This document shows, one piece after another, positions 6,284 through 13,164 of a DNA stretch of 13,164 nt. The stretch spans positions 1 through 13,164 of the forward strand of contig JAOUPD010000024.1 in the NCBI GenBank assembly GCA_029880065.1, written 5' to 3'. Positions within the stretch are counted from its first letter, which is position 1, and every line of letters starts with the position of its first letter. The notes under the pieces are model-generated. The model was not told the origin of the DNA. It searched no databases and saw only the letters and a program-made list of their open reading frames with translations. Source of the stretch: Hadesarchaea archaeon. GTDB taxonomy: Archaea > Hadarchaeota > Hadarchaeia > Hadarchaeales > Hadarchaeaceae. The position numbers and the translations under genes were made by a program.

Positions 6284-7045
6284 CTATCCTATATACCAAG
6301 CCTCTTCCTCTTCGCGCCGCTGCTCCTTGTTCGTACGAAGATCCATCTCTTTTCGTATCCGATCGAGCGTACGCTCCGTTTCCCTCGCACGATGTTCGAG
6401 GGCACTCATATTTACCTTTATACCCAACACGCCAACGAGTACTTCGAGTACCGCCTGCGCAGCGCTGGGATCAACCATCATCCCGTGGGTTTCACCAAGT
6501 AAACATATCCCGCGCATCCCGCGCAGCTTTCCAAGCCCCAGTAGCAGACCCGCAGCACCAATTATCGGCCCTCCACCCTCTTCCACCTCGACGCCATGCG
6601 TGCGGAACTTCTTAAGAAGCGCGGAATCGCCAACCCCCACAACTCTCGGCTTCGCCCTCGAATACTTACCCGTAGCATACCCGCCGAGGGTGAAGAGCTG
6701 TTTCACCTTAAACTTCTCTACAACGTCAAGGATGCTCTTGACGACCTCGTAGTGCCCCTCAGAGGCCATTGGCTGTACATCCCCTACCAAAATTATAACA
6801 TCTTTGCCGTCGGCGCGTGCCCAGTAAAATTCGTTCCTTAGCGGCCTTAGCGTGCCGTTCGCCTCGACCACGACGTGATGTGGAAAGTAGGGCGAGCAAA
6901 GCTCAGCAAATTTTTTTGCATGAAATTCTTCTATCAAGTGCTCCGCCGCCAACTTTCCGACGTACCCCATACCCGGCAAGCCCTCGATTAGGACCGGCGC
7001 CTTTAGCTTGGGCTTCGAGAGGGTGTTGACAATCGTCTTTTCCAT
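6284..7045 (-). CDS. PAC2 family proteasome assembly chaperone-like protein (PbaB-type)
   Basis: Archaeal PAC2-family proteins (COG2047) resemble the eukaryotic proteasome assembly chaperones and PbaA/PbaB. The 253-aa product carries the family core: 'VLIEGLPGMGYVGKLAAEHLI' spread over residues 18-38, 'DVIILVGDVQP' (82-92), 'LGGYATGK' (120-127), 'GGGPIIGAAGLLLGLG' (157-172) and 'LLGETHGMMVDPSAA' (182-196). A charged helical tail follows. The C-terminus reads Trp-Tyr-Ile-Gly, close to the HbYX proteasome-docking motif but with one extra residue. The ATG at 7045 lies two bases after the Nop10 stop, behind the purine-rich GGGGAAG. The frame stays open 38 codons further, but that part overlaps Nop10 and is not conserved-looking. 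It is the last gene of the L44e-S27e-aIF2alpha-Nop10 unit, an order widely seen in archaea. Confidence 0.9.
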   Translation of the reverse strand: MEKTIVNTLSKPKLKAPVLIEGLPGMGYVGKLAAEHLIEEFHAKKFAELCSPYFPHHVVVEANGTLRPLRNEFYWARADGKDVIILVGDVQPMASEGHYEVVKSILDVVEKFKVKQLFTLGGYATGKYSRAKPRVVGVGDSALLKKFRTHGVEVEEGGGPIIGAAGLLLGLGKLRGMRGICLLGETHGMMVDPSAAQAVLEVLVGVLGIKVNMSALEHRARETERTLDRIRKEMDLRTNKEQRREEEEAWYIG

Positions 7046-7047
7046 TT

Positions 7048-7209
7048 TCACACTTCCCCAGCCTGCTTTTTCAACATGCGCCGGTATTTGCCGTATGGGT
7101 CGAGCGGTGAGAATTTTGGTGGGCGGGGTGAAATCGCCTGCCCCCCGCAACTTGGACACACGTCTTTAAGTGTATACGCACCACACGACTTACATTTTTT
7201 TAATTTCAT
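7048..7209 (-). CDS. nop10: Nop10, H/ACA ribonucleoprotein subunit
   Basis: This 53-residue protein is a subunit of the archaeal H/ACA sRNP, which guides pseudouridylation of rRNA together with Cbf5, Gar1 and L7Ae. It has the N-terminal zinc ribbon typical of archaeal Nop10, 'KKCKSCGAYTLKDVCPSCGG' (Cys6, Cys9, Cys18, Cys21). The conserved 'PRPPKFSPLDPYGKYRR' segment (28-44) follows and contacts Cbf5. The ATG overlaps the aIF2alpha stop in an ATGA arrangement, so translation is probably coupled. The PAC2 gene begins two bases after its stop. Confidence 0.95.
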   Translation of the reverse strand: MKLKKCKSCGAYTLKDVCPSCGGQAISPRPPKFSPLDPYGKYRRMLKKQAGEV

Positions 7210-8003
7210 CTTCGCCCCGTCCTGTGAAATTCTCCTTTCCCGCCTGCCTTTTTCACGGCTGCGATGGCCTCCTCAACTGCCTTCTGCATCACGCTCTCAG
7301 CAACTTTGTATGAGGGGGCAGTAATCTCGACGCGATATCTTGGCGAACCCACATAGTAGAACTCCACATTAGTCCCATTTCTCTTCGTGGAGTCGCGGGC
7401 ATCTATCAGGGCTGATTTTATCACCTCGACACCATTGGGGGAAGGGCAACTCAAGTCGAGGTAACCAACGACATTATAAGACGGTGGTTCGACCTTTGAG
7501 GCCGCGATATCGCTGAGCACCTCCACCCAGCGCTGGTCCTTGACCACATCAATCAGGGCGCTCTTGTCCTTCGCAGCTGACTCAAGTGCCGAGTAAAGAT
7601 CACCAAATTTGTCCTCCAATGTAAAGCCCACCTCCTCGTAGGCTTCGTCGAGACTTTTTCCAAGCTTGCCTGCCGCCAGCTCAAGGAGCTTCTCAGCCCT
7701 CTGCTCCCGTTTCAACTGCTGCACCTTCCACCGACGCTCGCTGTCCTTAACCCTGCGAATCGAGAGATCGATGTGCTTTCGTTTTGGGTCCACAGCCAAA
7801 ACCTTGCACACCGCCTTTTGCCCCTCCCGAACGTAATCACGAATGTTTTTAATCCAGCCCGAAGCGACCTCAGATATGTGAACCATTCCCTCTTCTCCAC
7901 CGTACTCATCGAGCCTCATGAATGCGCCTTGATTGAAAATCTTTGTCACCGTACACATGACGAACTCATCAATTGTTGGCCACTCCGACTTACGTCTTAA
8001 CAA
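7206..8003 (-). CDS. eif2a: Translation initiation factor aIF2 subunit alpha
   Basis: This is the alpha subunit of the heterotrimeric factor that brings Met-tRNAi to the ribosome. The 265-aa product has an N-terminal S1 domain (about 13-85: 'VMCTVTKIFNQGAFMRLDEYGGEEGMVHISEVASGW', split by eye at residues 15-50, ending 'HIDLSIRRV'). A helical middle domain follows ('EKLLELAAGKLGKSLDEAYEEVG' region), then a C-terminal alpha/beta domain ('GYLDLSCPSPNGVEVIKSAL', 'YRVEITAPSYKVAE'). The length is normal for archaea. The start is TTG 8003, preceded five bases away by AAGGGGGG (8009-8016), a strong ribosome-binding site that overlaps the S27e stop. The stop overlaps the Nop10 start by four bases. Confidence 0.96.
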   Translation of the reverse strand: MLRRKSEWPTIDEFVMCTVTKIFNQGAFMRLDEYGGEEGMVHISEVASGWIKNIRDYVREGQKAVCKVLAVDPKRKHIDLSIRRVKDSERRWKVQQLKREQRAEKLLELAAGKLGKSLDEAYEEVGFTLEDKFGDLYSALESAAKDKSALIDVVKDQRWVEVLSDIAASKVEPPSYNVVGYLDLSCPSPNGVEVIKSALIDARDSTKRNGTNVEFYYVGSPRYRVEITAPSYKVAESVMQKAVEEAIAAVKKAGGKGEFHRTGRR

Positions 8004-8015
8004 CTAAACCCCCCT

Positions 8016-8195
8016 TCACTCCACCGTACCGAGAATCGTGGTTTTTATTTCCGCCTCTCCCCCACGCGGCACCGCGAGCGTCTTGCCACATACCTTGCAT
8101 TTGACGATAGAGCTAACATGACTGTACACCAACTGTTCATTCTCACAATCATTACATCTGACTCTCAAAAACCTCGAGCGCTTTTTTTCCTGCAT
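8016..8195 (-). CDS. rps27e: Ribosomal protein S27e
   Basis: This 59-residue small-subunit protein has a C4 zinc ribbon: Cys14 and Cys17 in 'VRCNDCENEQ', Cys33 and Cys36 in 'VKCKVCGKTL'. The typical tail 'AVPRGGEAEI' followed by 'LGTVE' matches archaeal S27e in content and length. The start ATG 8195 is nine bases past the L44e stop. A GGGTGA Shine-Dalgarno overlaps that stop, so translation is probably coupled. Its own stop overlaps the ribosome-binding site of aIF2alpha. Confidence 0.95.
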   Translation of the reverse strand: MQEKKRSRFLRVRCNDCENEQLVYSHVSSIVKCKVCGKTLAVPRGGEAEIKTTILGTVE

Positions 8196-8204
8196 TTACT
8201 CACC

Positions 8205-8483
8205 CTATTCCTCGAACTTCACACTTTTCGCCCTGAAACCGCGGCGTGGGTGGGACTTCCCGCAGACGCTGCACTTGAGCATCAGGACTACCTTCTTAGT
8301 TGCCTTCGCAAATTTCTTCTGCTCGGACCTAGGCTGGCTGCCGTACCCCGCCGTGACGCGCGCGAACTGACGCTGCCCCCAACTCAGCCGGCGCGGGGAG
8401 CGCTTTTTTAGCTGGGATACCCTATGCTCCGTGTGCTTTCTACAAGACGGGCAATAGGTGTGAAGCTTTTTTGGAACTTTCAT
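8205..8483 (-). CDS. rpl44e: Ribosomal protein L44e
   Basis: This is a 92-residue large-subunit protein near the E site. The family signatures are clear: 'YCPSCRKHTEH' (10-20), 'GYGSQPRSEQKKFAKATKKV' (46-65) and 'LKCSVCGKSH' (69-78), with zinc ligands Cys11, Cys14, Cys71 and Cys74. It is the first gene after a probable terminator and heads the L44e-S27e-aIF2alpha-Nop10-PAC2 unit. AAGGG lies a few bases before the ATG at 8483. An A+T-rich stretch (8494-8503) is a possible promoter element but sits close to the start, so readthrough from gins51 may contribute. Confidence 0.96.
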   Translation of the reverse strand: MKVPKKLHTYCPSCRKHTEHRVSQLKKRSPRRLSWGQRQFARVTAGYGSQPRSEQKKFAKATKKVVLMLKCSVCGKSHPRRGFRAKSVKFEE

Positions 8484-8512
8484 GTAATCCCTTAAATTTT
8501 AGCCTCTTCCCC

Positions 8513-8519
8513 AAAAAAA
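8513..8519 (-). terminator. T7 run after gins51
   Basis: Seven T residues on the minus strand, 11 bases past the gins51 stop and within the 47-bp gap to L44e, fit an archaeal intrinsic terminator separating the primase operon from the ribosomal cluster. It may be partial. Confidence 0.45.
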
Positions 8520-8530
8520 GGTATCGCCAA

Positions 8531-9082
8531 CTAAAACTTGACCTCAATTTTTCTCGCGAGACCATGCTTCATCATAAGTTCGGCACTACGTTTCGGTAGG
8601 CTGGCTATCTCGCCCTTCTTGAACGGTCCGTATTGCCGGAGGTCATCGCCGACTATGGTTGGAACCTCAGCCTGCACGATCAATAAAACATTTGTTATCT
8701 CACGAGGCGCCGCGAGTTCCGCACTCTCGGTAATCGTTGGGGGGATGAGTTCGGCGCAAAGCTTCTTTAAGCTCTGTCTTATCTCGTTGAACGCGTAGCG
8801 CTCGCGCTCCAACAGAGTATCCGGCAGTTTTCCCTGAGCTACTTCATCGATGGCTTTGAGCGTGCGGGAGAGGTAGATCTCCTGTACCATTTGAAACACA
8901 TTTTGGAGCTCTTCCTGCAGCAGCCCCCCACGCAAGGGTTCGCTGCGCTTGAGCTCGAGATTCAGCTGCGCCACGTACTTAGCTACATTTTGGTAGAATT
9001 CCTCTGGAATCTCCATGAGCTCGCGCGAAGTTTTTTCCGCCAACCACACCTGCTTCACGTCATCATACGAAAATTCAACCAT
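8531..9082 (-). CDS. gins51: GINS complex subunit Gins51
   Basis: This is a component of the archaeal GINS complex that joins MCM and Cdc45/GAN (RecJ-like) at the replication fork. The 183 residues show the Gins51 domain order: an alpha-helical A domain first (about 5-112, including 'EIPEEFYQNVAKYVAQL' and 'YLSRTLKAIDEVAQGKLP'), then a small beta-rich B domain at the C-terminus ('NVLLIVQAEVPTIVG' then 'YGPFKKGEIASLPKRSAELMM' by position 151-171). Gins23 has the reverse order, so Gins51 is favoured. The start ATG overlaps the priS stop by one base (TAATG). It is the third gene of a priL-priS-gins51 operon, a grouping that fits joint production of priming and helicase factors. Confidence 0.88.
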   Translation of the reverse strand: MVEFSYDDVKQVWLAEKTSRELMEIPEEFYQNVAKYVAQLNLELKRSEPLRGGLLQEELQNVFQMVQEIYLSRTLKAIDEVAQGKLPDTLLERERYAFNEIRQSLKKLCAELIPPTITESAELAAPREITNVLLIVQAEVPTIVGDDLRQYGPFKKGEIASLPKRSAELMMKHGLARKIEVKF

Positions 9083-10038
9083 TAGCTCTCACGCTCACTT
9101 ACAAATTTTGGGAGCGCGTCTTCCAGCTTGAAACGCTCCATATCCCGCACTAGCATGCATTTCATACTCACTCCGGAGTGTAGGCTCGAGGGTAAACGCA
9201 AGATGCGCTTTGTGTCAATCGTGACTTTCCCATCGGTGCACTCCGAATTCAGCCTAACCAAAAAATCCAAGAATTGCCGAAAGGTCTTTGGGCCAAGCCC
9301 CCCGAGCGCGGAAAGCTCATCCAATTTTCCTCCGCGTATTGCCCCTAATGCCCGTTCCTTCTCCGCCAAGAGTTTTTGAATCATGGACTTTCTTAGCCCG
9401 CGAGCTTTCGAAAGCTGCTCTTCGTCCAGCCCCTTTAAAGTCCGCGCGAGGCGCTCCCGAAAGACTTGAGAATATCCAAGCGCCATCGTGACATCGGTAG
9501 GGATCACACCGCCGGTAACGTACTCGACAACTTGGGTCCGCTCGGTTTGCTCCAGTGTCATTATTGTATCGTCAGTCACTCGGATGTGGAAACCGCGACC
9601 CGAATATGAAAAAACGATGTTACGCAGCCCTAAATCCGTGCGCATGGTATCGGCGAACTCTATAGCGATTCGACGAGCCTCATCGATGCATCGTTCACAA
9701 ACTTTCCCAGATGTACAACCACAACTTTTCAGGGGTAGATCCTTCGCGTCGATATCAAAAGCGAGCTCGGATTTCAGCCAACCCTTCCGCATCGACGGTT
9801 GATCGTAAAGTGCTACGCTGGCGAACACGGAGTAAGGCGCCCTGTTTTGTAAATACTCCATCAATTTCTCGACGGTCATGAACTGATTGTACCGGTGACT
9901 TGGCCCCGTGCCATCCAGATCGAACCCGAACTCACGGAGGGAGAGGGTGTGAAGGATGAAATCTGGCAACTCGCTTTTGTTCCATTCCTCGGAGTAAAAT
10001 TGCTTCCGCTCCTCTGGGGTTGCTTCACGCATTTTCAT
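9082..10038 (-). CDS. priS: DNA primase catalytic subunit PriS
   Basis: This is the small, catalytic subunit of the archaeal/eukaryal primase. The 318-aa product has the catalytic aspartates Asp95 and Asp97 in 'ELAFDIDAKD' (91-100), a third acidic residue Asp275 in 'TIDTKRILRLPSSLH', the nucleotide-binding 'SGRGFHI' (146-152) and a zinc knuckle, Cys106, Cys108, Cys114 and Cys117, in 'CGCTSGKVCERC'. All expected active-site residues are present and the length is slightly below the usual archaeal size of about 330-350. The ATG at 10038 directly abuts the priL stop (TAAATG) and has a good GGTGGAT Shine-Dalgarno within the priL tail. A second ATG two codons later is an alternative. Confidence 0.97.
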   Translation of the reverse strand: MKMREATPEERKQFYSEEWNKSELPDFILHTLSLREFGFDLDGTGPSHRYNQFMTVEKLMEYLQNRAPYSVFASVALYDQPSMRKGWLKSELAFDIDAKDLPLKSCGCTSGKVCERCIDEARRIAIEFADTMRTDLGLRNIVFSYSGRGFHIRVTDDTIMTLEQTERTQVVEYVTGGVIPTDVTMALGYSQVFRERLARTLKGLDEEQLSKARGLRKSMIQKLLAEKERALGAIRGGKLDELSALGGLGPKTFRQFLDFLVRLNSECTDGKVTIDTKRILRLPSSLHSGVSMKCMLVRDMERFKLEDALPKFVSERES

Positions 10039-11313
10039 TTATCCACCTGCGCCCGACCTCTGCTCGGATAATTTTCTAAAATAATAGGTGAGTGGGTTCT
10101 TTATCTTACGATTACGACAAAATTCATCTGGGTCGCAGAGCGGCGCGGCCGACATCGCTATTTTATCACAATTCGGGCAACGGTACCACTTCGACTTTCC
10201 GCTGCCGTCCAGGCGAGGCTCGGCCGTCATGCCGAACCCGAGATGGTAGTAAACATTCGCCTTTTCTTGGGGTTGATCCTTGAAAAACGGGGGTTTGCAT
10301 CGCTCGGCCGCCTCAAAAATTGGCGCTGCGATCTCATCCCGAACGACCGAAATGTCCTTGATGAAATCACCAATCCTATTGGCGACCCTGCCTGAGGGGG
10401 AAACGCGCGCGTAAGAGAGAAACGAAGTCAGCATAACCGTGATCGCGTAGTTCCTCACCCCCGAGCCGACCCCGCCCATGGCTATTTTCACGCAAGGTGG
10501 GAATGCCTCCGGGCGAAGCTTTCCTCCCGGCACGCGCGCAAACCTCTCGCGAAGCTCGAGTTCCGGGGGCAAAAGCGAGGAAATACTCTCACCAACTTCG
10601 GTGAGCCGCTTGGGTGGCGCCCCAACGTCGGAGAAGCGCTCGTACACCGATGTCACGTATTCCTCTGTTCGCACGGCTATGAAGTCTGAAAAAAGGTTCC
10701 AGAGATCACGGGGGGTAATCACCGCCCTACCGTTCACCAGATAGAACTTCGTTAGCTCGGCGCGTCGATGTCTGAGTAGGGGGGCCAGATCCGTCCAGCG
10801 CACCCCATATTTGGGTAAATACTGCGGGAGTAAGCGATCGTCTATGGTCTCTATGCCGTCCTCCGCGAGGCGTCGGTCGCGTATCTTGTAGAGATCCTCC
10901 CGAGGAATTTCTACGCTCCCAAGCTTGACCCCGTCTCCACCCTCCAGATCAACGAGTTTAATCGAACGCTTAACCACTTCCAAACACAAATTCCCATGCC
11001 CGCGCTTGAAGAGGTCGTACATGCGATACTTGATCGTGTTCTTTGTCATATCACTTATCAGTCGGGCCTCGCGTGAGTAGGGGTATGAAACTGCGGCCAC
11101 GCCCTGACACATCAAATAAAAGGAGAGCACTTCAGCCCGAACTGCCTCGATATCAGACTCAACCACCATTTCCCTGCTCGACCATTTCACGCGCGCGATG
11201 GCTCGATCGACTATTTCCTGCGGCATCGAATCCAGCGGGGGTGACTTCTCCACCAGCTTCTTTGCCTCATCTCCAAACGGGTCTAGCGTTGCTACATACT
11301 CGGGAGCGATCAC
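10039..11313 (-). CDS. priL: DNA primase large subunit PriL
   Basis: This is the regulatory, iron-sulfur subunit that partners PriS. The 424-aa product has a helical N-terminal domain and the C-terminal Fe-S domain: Cys274 in 'FPPCVKIAMGG', Cys339 in 'AERCKPPFF', then 'YHLGFG' (356-361) and a cluster of cysteines in 'CPNCDKI' (379-385) and 'LCDPDEFC' (392-399), ending in the typical 'NPLTYYFRKL'. Four ligands are needed and six cysteines are present, so which of Cys379/382/393/399 are used is open; Cys382 and Cys399 seem best. The start is GTG 11313, supported by GGTGAGG seven bases upstream. It is the first gene of the priL-priS-gins51 operon. Confidence 0.96.
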   Translation of the reverse strand: MIAPEYVATLDPFGDEAKKLVEKSPPLDSMPQEIVDRAIARVKWSSREMVVESDIEAVRAEVLSFYLMCQGVAAVSYPYSREARLISDMTKNTIKYRMYDLFKRGHGNLCLEVVKRSIKLVDLEGGDGVKLGSVEIPREDLYKIRDRRLAEDGIETIDDRLLPQYLPKYGVRWTDLAPLLRHRRAELTKFYLVNGRAVITPRDLWNLFSDFIAVRTEEYVTSVYERFSDVGAPPKRLTEVGESISSLLPPELELRERFARVPGGKLRPEAFPPCVKIAMGGVGSGVRNYAITVMLTSFLSYARVSPSGRVANRIGDFIKDISVVRDEIAAPIFEAAERCKPPFFKDQPQEKANVYYHLGFGMTAEPRLDGSGKSKWYRCPNCDKIAMSAAPLCDPDEFCRNRKIKNPLTYYFRKLSEQRSGAGG

Positions 11314-11320
11314 AATCCAG

Positions 11321-11327
11321 CCTCACC
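11321..11327 (-). promoter_or_regulatory. Shine-Dalgarno of priL (GGTGAGG)
   Basis: This motif is seven bases before the GTG and decides the start of PriL. It implies a leadered transcript. The promoter itself is unclear; TTTTTAGG near 11384-11391 or the TTAAAATT near 11412-11419 are candidates on the minus strand. Confidence 0.6.
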
Positions 11328-11411
11328 AACGATTTATTCTTAGAGTTCGATACCACTTTCACATCGATTTGAAACAGCTAACCTAAAAACTTTCAGTGGA
11401 AATGAAGGTTG

Positions 11412-11480
11412 AATTTTAACCCCCAAACCCAAACCCCCTCTACCTAACTCACTCTACCCCATACCCACACTCACAAAACA
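11412..11480. other. G-free, C-run tract upstream of priL
   Basis: From 11412 to 11480 the plus strand has no G and carries C-runs (11420-11424, 11428-11430, 11434-11438, 11457-11460, 11464-11466). On the minus strand, the sense direction of priL, these are G-runs separated by TTT and other short spacers. The tract is about 100-170 bases before the priL start. No gene is visible. The bias is strong enough to be more than random spacer DNA. Confidence 0.6.
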
Positions 11481-11523
11481 GACAAACGGACAAACAGAGG
11501 GACAGACAGACGGACAGACAGAC
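11476..11523 (+). repeat. Four 12-bp tandem repeats, consensus GGACARACARAC
   Basis: Copies are AAACAGACAAAC (11476-11487), GGACAAACAGAG (11488-11499), GGACAGACAGAC (11500-11511) and the identical GGACAGACAGAC (11512-11523). The repeat sits in a stretch without T (11472-11525). The unit is a multiple of three. A frame open from 11448 continues through it into the downstream gene and would read Thr-Asp-Arg-Arg units, but no ATG, GTG or TTG start precedes the repeat, so it is probably non-coding. Confidence 0.8.
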
Positions 11524-11642
11524 GCTTTGCCGAAAAATGTGAATTAATTTTTGGCTCGGAAAATGGGCACTTTAATTGGGTCATGAGCCTAACCGGTGAA
11601 GCTTTTTGGGTCTATAGCAAAAAACAAACTAATGTGGGTAAT

Positions 11643-13164
11643 ATGCCCGACTTGGAAGTACTAAAGCAAACAAAAATAGCCCGTGAAACTCTGGAGCGGA
11701 TGTATTGGGGTGAAAAGAAAAGTTTGCAAAGAATCGCTCACGAATTAGGTTGCTCAGAAGCATGGATCTATCGTTTGATGGCAAAATTTGGAATTCCTCG
11801 CCGCACAAAATCTCAAGCTCTCCGAGGCCTAATAATTAGAAAGAATTGTTGGACGCAGGAAGAAATCAAAATTTTGCAGGAAAATTACCTTAACATGCGA
11901 ACCTCCGAAATCGCCAAAATCATAGGACGAAGCAGAGGCGCGATAGAAAACAAGGCAAGCAAGTTGAAAATAAGAAAACACCATTTCTGGACAAGAGACG
12001 AAGTAATCAAAGAACTCCAAGAATTATTCAAAATTCACGGATATCTAAATAGGGAAAGCGCGGCCAAGAAAAGAGGATTGGCTGATGCATGTCGCAGGCA
12101 TTTTGGAGGATTCAACAAGGCGCTCATAGCGGCTGGACTTCCAGTCAATTATGGAAGTTTTCCGATTCCGCCATTAAACCCCAAGTTTGGTTACTGGCTT
12201 GGCTTAGTTTTTGGGGACGGGTGTGTTAGTAAAGGATATGTCTGCATCAGCTTCACAGAGTCCGATATTGAGATGGTTCACTATTTTTCTGAGGTTTCGA
12301 AGGAGCTTTTTGGTAGAACTCCATCGATCTCCCAGATAAAAGGAAGAAAATTTACTTCTCCATTTTCAGGTAAAGAGTATGAACGGAAGCCCTTAATTAG
12401 AGCTTCATTGGGTTCTAAAACAATATCATCATGGATTAAAACTAATTTCAAGCACGATGGCAAATTGATGATACCAGATTTATTATTTGAAGCACCAATC
12501 GAGGTAAAGGCTAGTTTTCTAAAAGGCTTTTTTGATGCGGAGGGTAGTTTTTCAGTAGGGAATCTAAGACTAAGTCAAAAAGATGGCGAAATTCTCAAGC
12601 AAATACAAAAAATGCTAATCTCTTTTGGAATTGAAAGTAGAGTTAGTTCTGGAAAAAGAGAGTTTGTTTTGTGGATAACAGATTTGCATAATCTTGAAAA
12701 ATTTAACAGTCAAATAGGATTTGGATTAAGGAGAAAGCAGGAGGCGCTTCAAAGTTACATTGAACAGGTAAAGAAATTTCGGGGATCGATAAACTACCGA
12801 GAGGTAGGCGTAAGCAAACAAATGATTCTTGATGTCCTAAAAGAGGGTCCAGCTAGAGGCACAGAAATAGTGAAGAAAATAAACCTCGACAAAGCTAACA
12901 CGTGGGCTCACCTGAAAAATCTTTGGAAGGAAGGGAAAATCCAGAAAATAAAAAAGCATCCAAGAGTCGTCTTTTGGGCGCTACCTGAACATGAATGTGG
13001 GATATCGCCAGAGAAAGTCAAAGAATTAGCTATAGCCTACCGAAGATGGACGGACAAATCCATGGTTCTAGAAAGGATAAAAGAACTCGCAAAAGAAAAT
13101 AATGGATTCGCTTCTTCAGCGATTGATCGGCCATTAGCAGAAGCGGCCCGCAGATTTTTTGGTA
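11643..13164 (+). CDS. Free-standing LAGLIDADG homing endonuclease with multiple DNA-binding modules (partial, C-terminus outside window)
   Basis: The frame runs 507 codons to the right edge with no stop. Domains in order: an HTH ('SLQRIAHELGCSEAWIYRLM', 27-46); a Myb/SANT-like unit ('WTQEEIKILQENYLNMRTSE', 70-89, then 'IIGRSRGAIENKASKL'); a homing-endonuclease-associated repeat ('FWTRDEVIKELQELF' to 'RRHFGGFNKALIAAGL', 115-166); and two LAGLIDADG motifs, 'YWLGLVFGDG' (184-193, catalytic Asp192) and 'FLKGFFDAEG' (292-301, catalytic Glu300). A winged-helix ('MILDVLKEGPARGTEIVKK', 394-412) and a second associated repeat (about 455-507, ending 'AARRFFG'), cut by the window edge, follow. Both catalytic acids are intact, so it could be active. 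It starts with Met-led DNA-binding modules and lacks intein splice residues at its front, so it is not an intein. Alternative start: ATG 11583. It is richer in A+T than its neighbours, which suggests transfer. Confidence 0.9.
   Translation, partial: MPDLEVLKQTKIARETLERMYWGEKKSLQRIAHELGCSEAWIYRLMAKFGIPRRTKSQALRGLIIRKNCWTQEEIKILQENYLNMRTSEIAKIIGRSRGAIENKASKLKIRKHHFWTRDEVIKELQELFKIHGYLNRESAAKKRGLADACRRHFGGFNKALIAAGLPVNYGSFPIPPLNPKFGYWLGLVFGDGCVSKGYVCISFTESDIEMVHYFSEVSKELFGRTPSISQIKGRKFTSPFSGKEYERKPLIRASLGSKTISSWIKTNFKHDGKLMIPDLLFEAPIEVKASFLKGFFDAEGSFSVGNLRLSQKDGEILKQIQKMLISFGIESRVSSGKREFVLWITDLHNLEKFNSQIGFGLRRKQEALQSYIEQVKKFRGSINYREVGVSKQMILDVLKEGPARGTEIVKKINLDKANTWAHLKNLWKEGKIQKIKKHPRVVFWALPEHECGISPEKVKELAIAYRRWTDKSMVLERIKELAKENNGFASSAIDRPLAEAARRFFG

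Noticed and set aside
6240..6752. 170-codon plus-strand open frame
   Set aside because: Antisense to the PAC2 gene, with no recognisable domain and a composition typical of shadow frames.
7046..7159. 38-residue N-terminal extension of the PAC2 protein
   Set aside because: It overlaps Nop10, which is unmistakable in another frame, and the ATG at 7045 has a suitable upstream purine stretch.
11476..11523. CRISPR array
   Set aside because: Units are 12 bp, directly tandem with no spacers, and only four copies; this is a simple tandem repeat.
11643..13164. Intein inside a host gene
   Set aside because: The protein starts with its own Met-led HTH modules and there is no Cys/Ser splice junction or host domain before it; the C-terminal side is not visible, but the front excludes a standard intein.

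Overview
This is a gene-dense archaeal window. It carries a canonical archaeal/eukaryal-type information-processing set: Alba, the L44e-S27e-aIF2alpha-Nop10-PAC2 cluster, PriS/PriL primase and a GINS subunit. It also has archaeal lipid metabolism (geranylgeranyl reductase), a TrmB-type regulator and an endonuclease Q-like repair enzyme. Together these suggest a euryarchaeal-grade lineage, possibly uncultured, that uses short or absent leaders, TATA promoters and many TTG/GTG starts. I cannot name the lineage from sequence alone.

Layout. Positions 1-248 (minus): N-terminal part of a winged-helix regulator, cut by the window edge, with a perfect inverted repeat between its TATA-like box and its start. 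Positions 460-2700 (plus): Alba, then a zinc-finger/KH RNA-binding protein closely followed by archaeal aspartyl-tRNA synthetase. Positions 2705-4067 (minus): a 2[4Fe-4S] ferredoxin overlapping a geranylgeranyl reductase, transcribed away from a TrmB-family regulator (4128-4826, plus). The two units share a 60-bp promoter region with a 6-6-6 palindrome. Positions 4847-6091 (minus): an endonuclease Q-like PHP-domain nuclease.

Positions 6284-8483 (minus) hold the translation/ribosome-biogenesis/proteasome cluster: L44e, S27e, aIF2alpha, Nop10, PAC2-type chaperone. Two of these genes (Nop10, S27e) are under 60 codons. Upstream of it, 8531-11313 (minus) is a replication-priming operon in the order priL, priS, gins51, with stop/start junctions that abut or overlap by one base. 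A T7 run separates gins51 from L44e.

Positions 11314-11642 are intergenic and unusual. They contain a 69-nt stretch without G, followed by a 54-nt stretch without T that includes four 12-bp tandem repeats. After this comes an A+T-richer, probably mobile gene (11643 to the right edge). It encodes a free-standing two-motif LAGLIDADG homing endonuclease flanked by several DNA-binding modules, including what looks like the same homing-endonuclease-associated repeat on both sides of the nuclease core.

Most of the window is ordinary archaeal core genome. The parts most worth a second look are the modular homing endonuclease and the asymmetric repeat tract before it, the TrmB/ferredoxin/GGR divergent control region, and the PCNA-binding-like tail on the endonuclease Q homologue.
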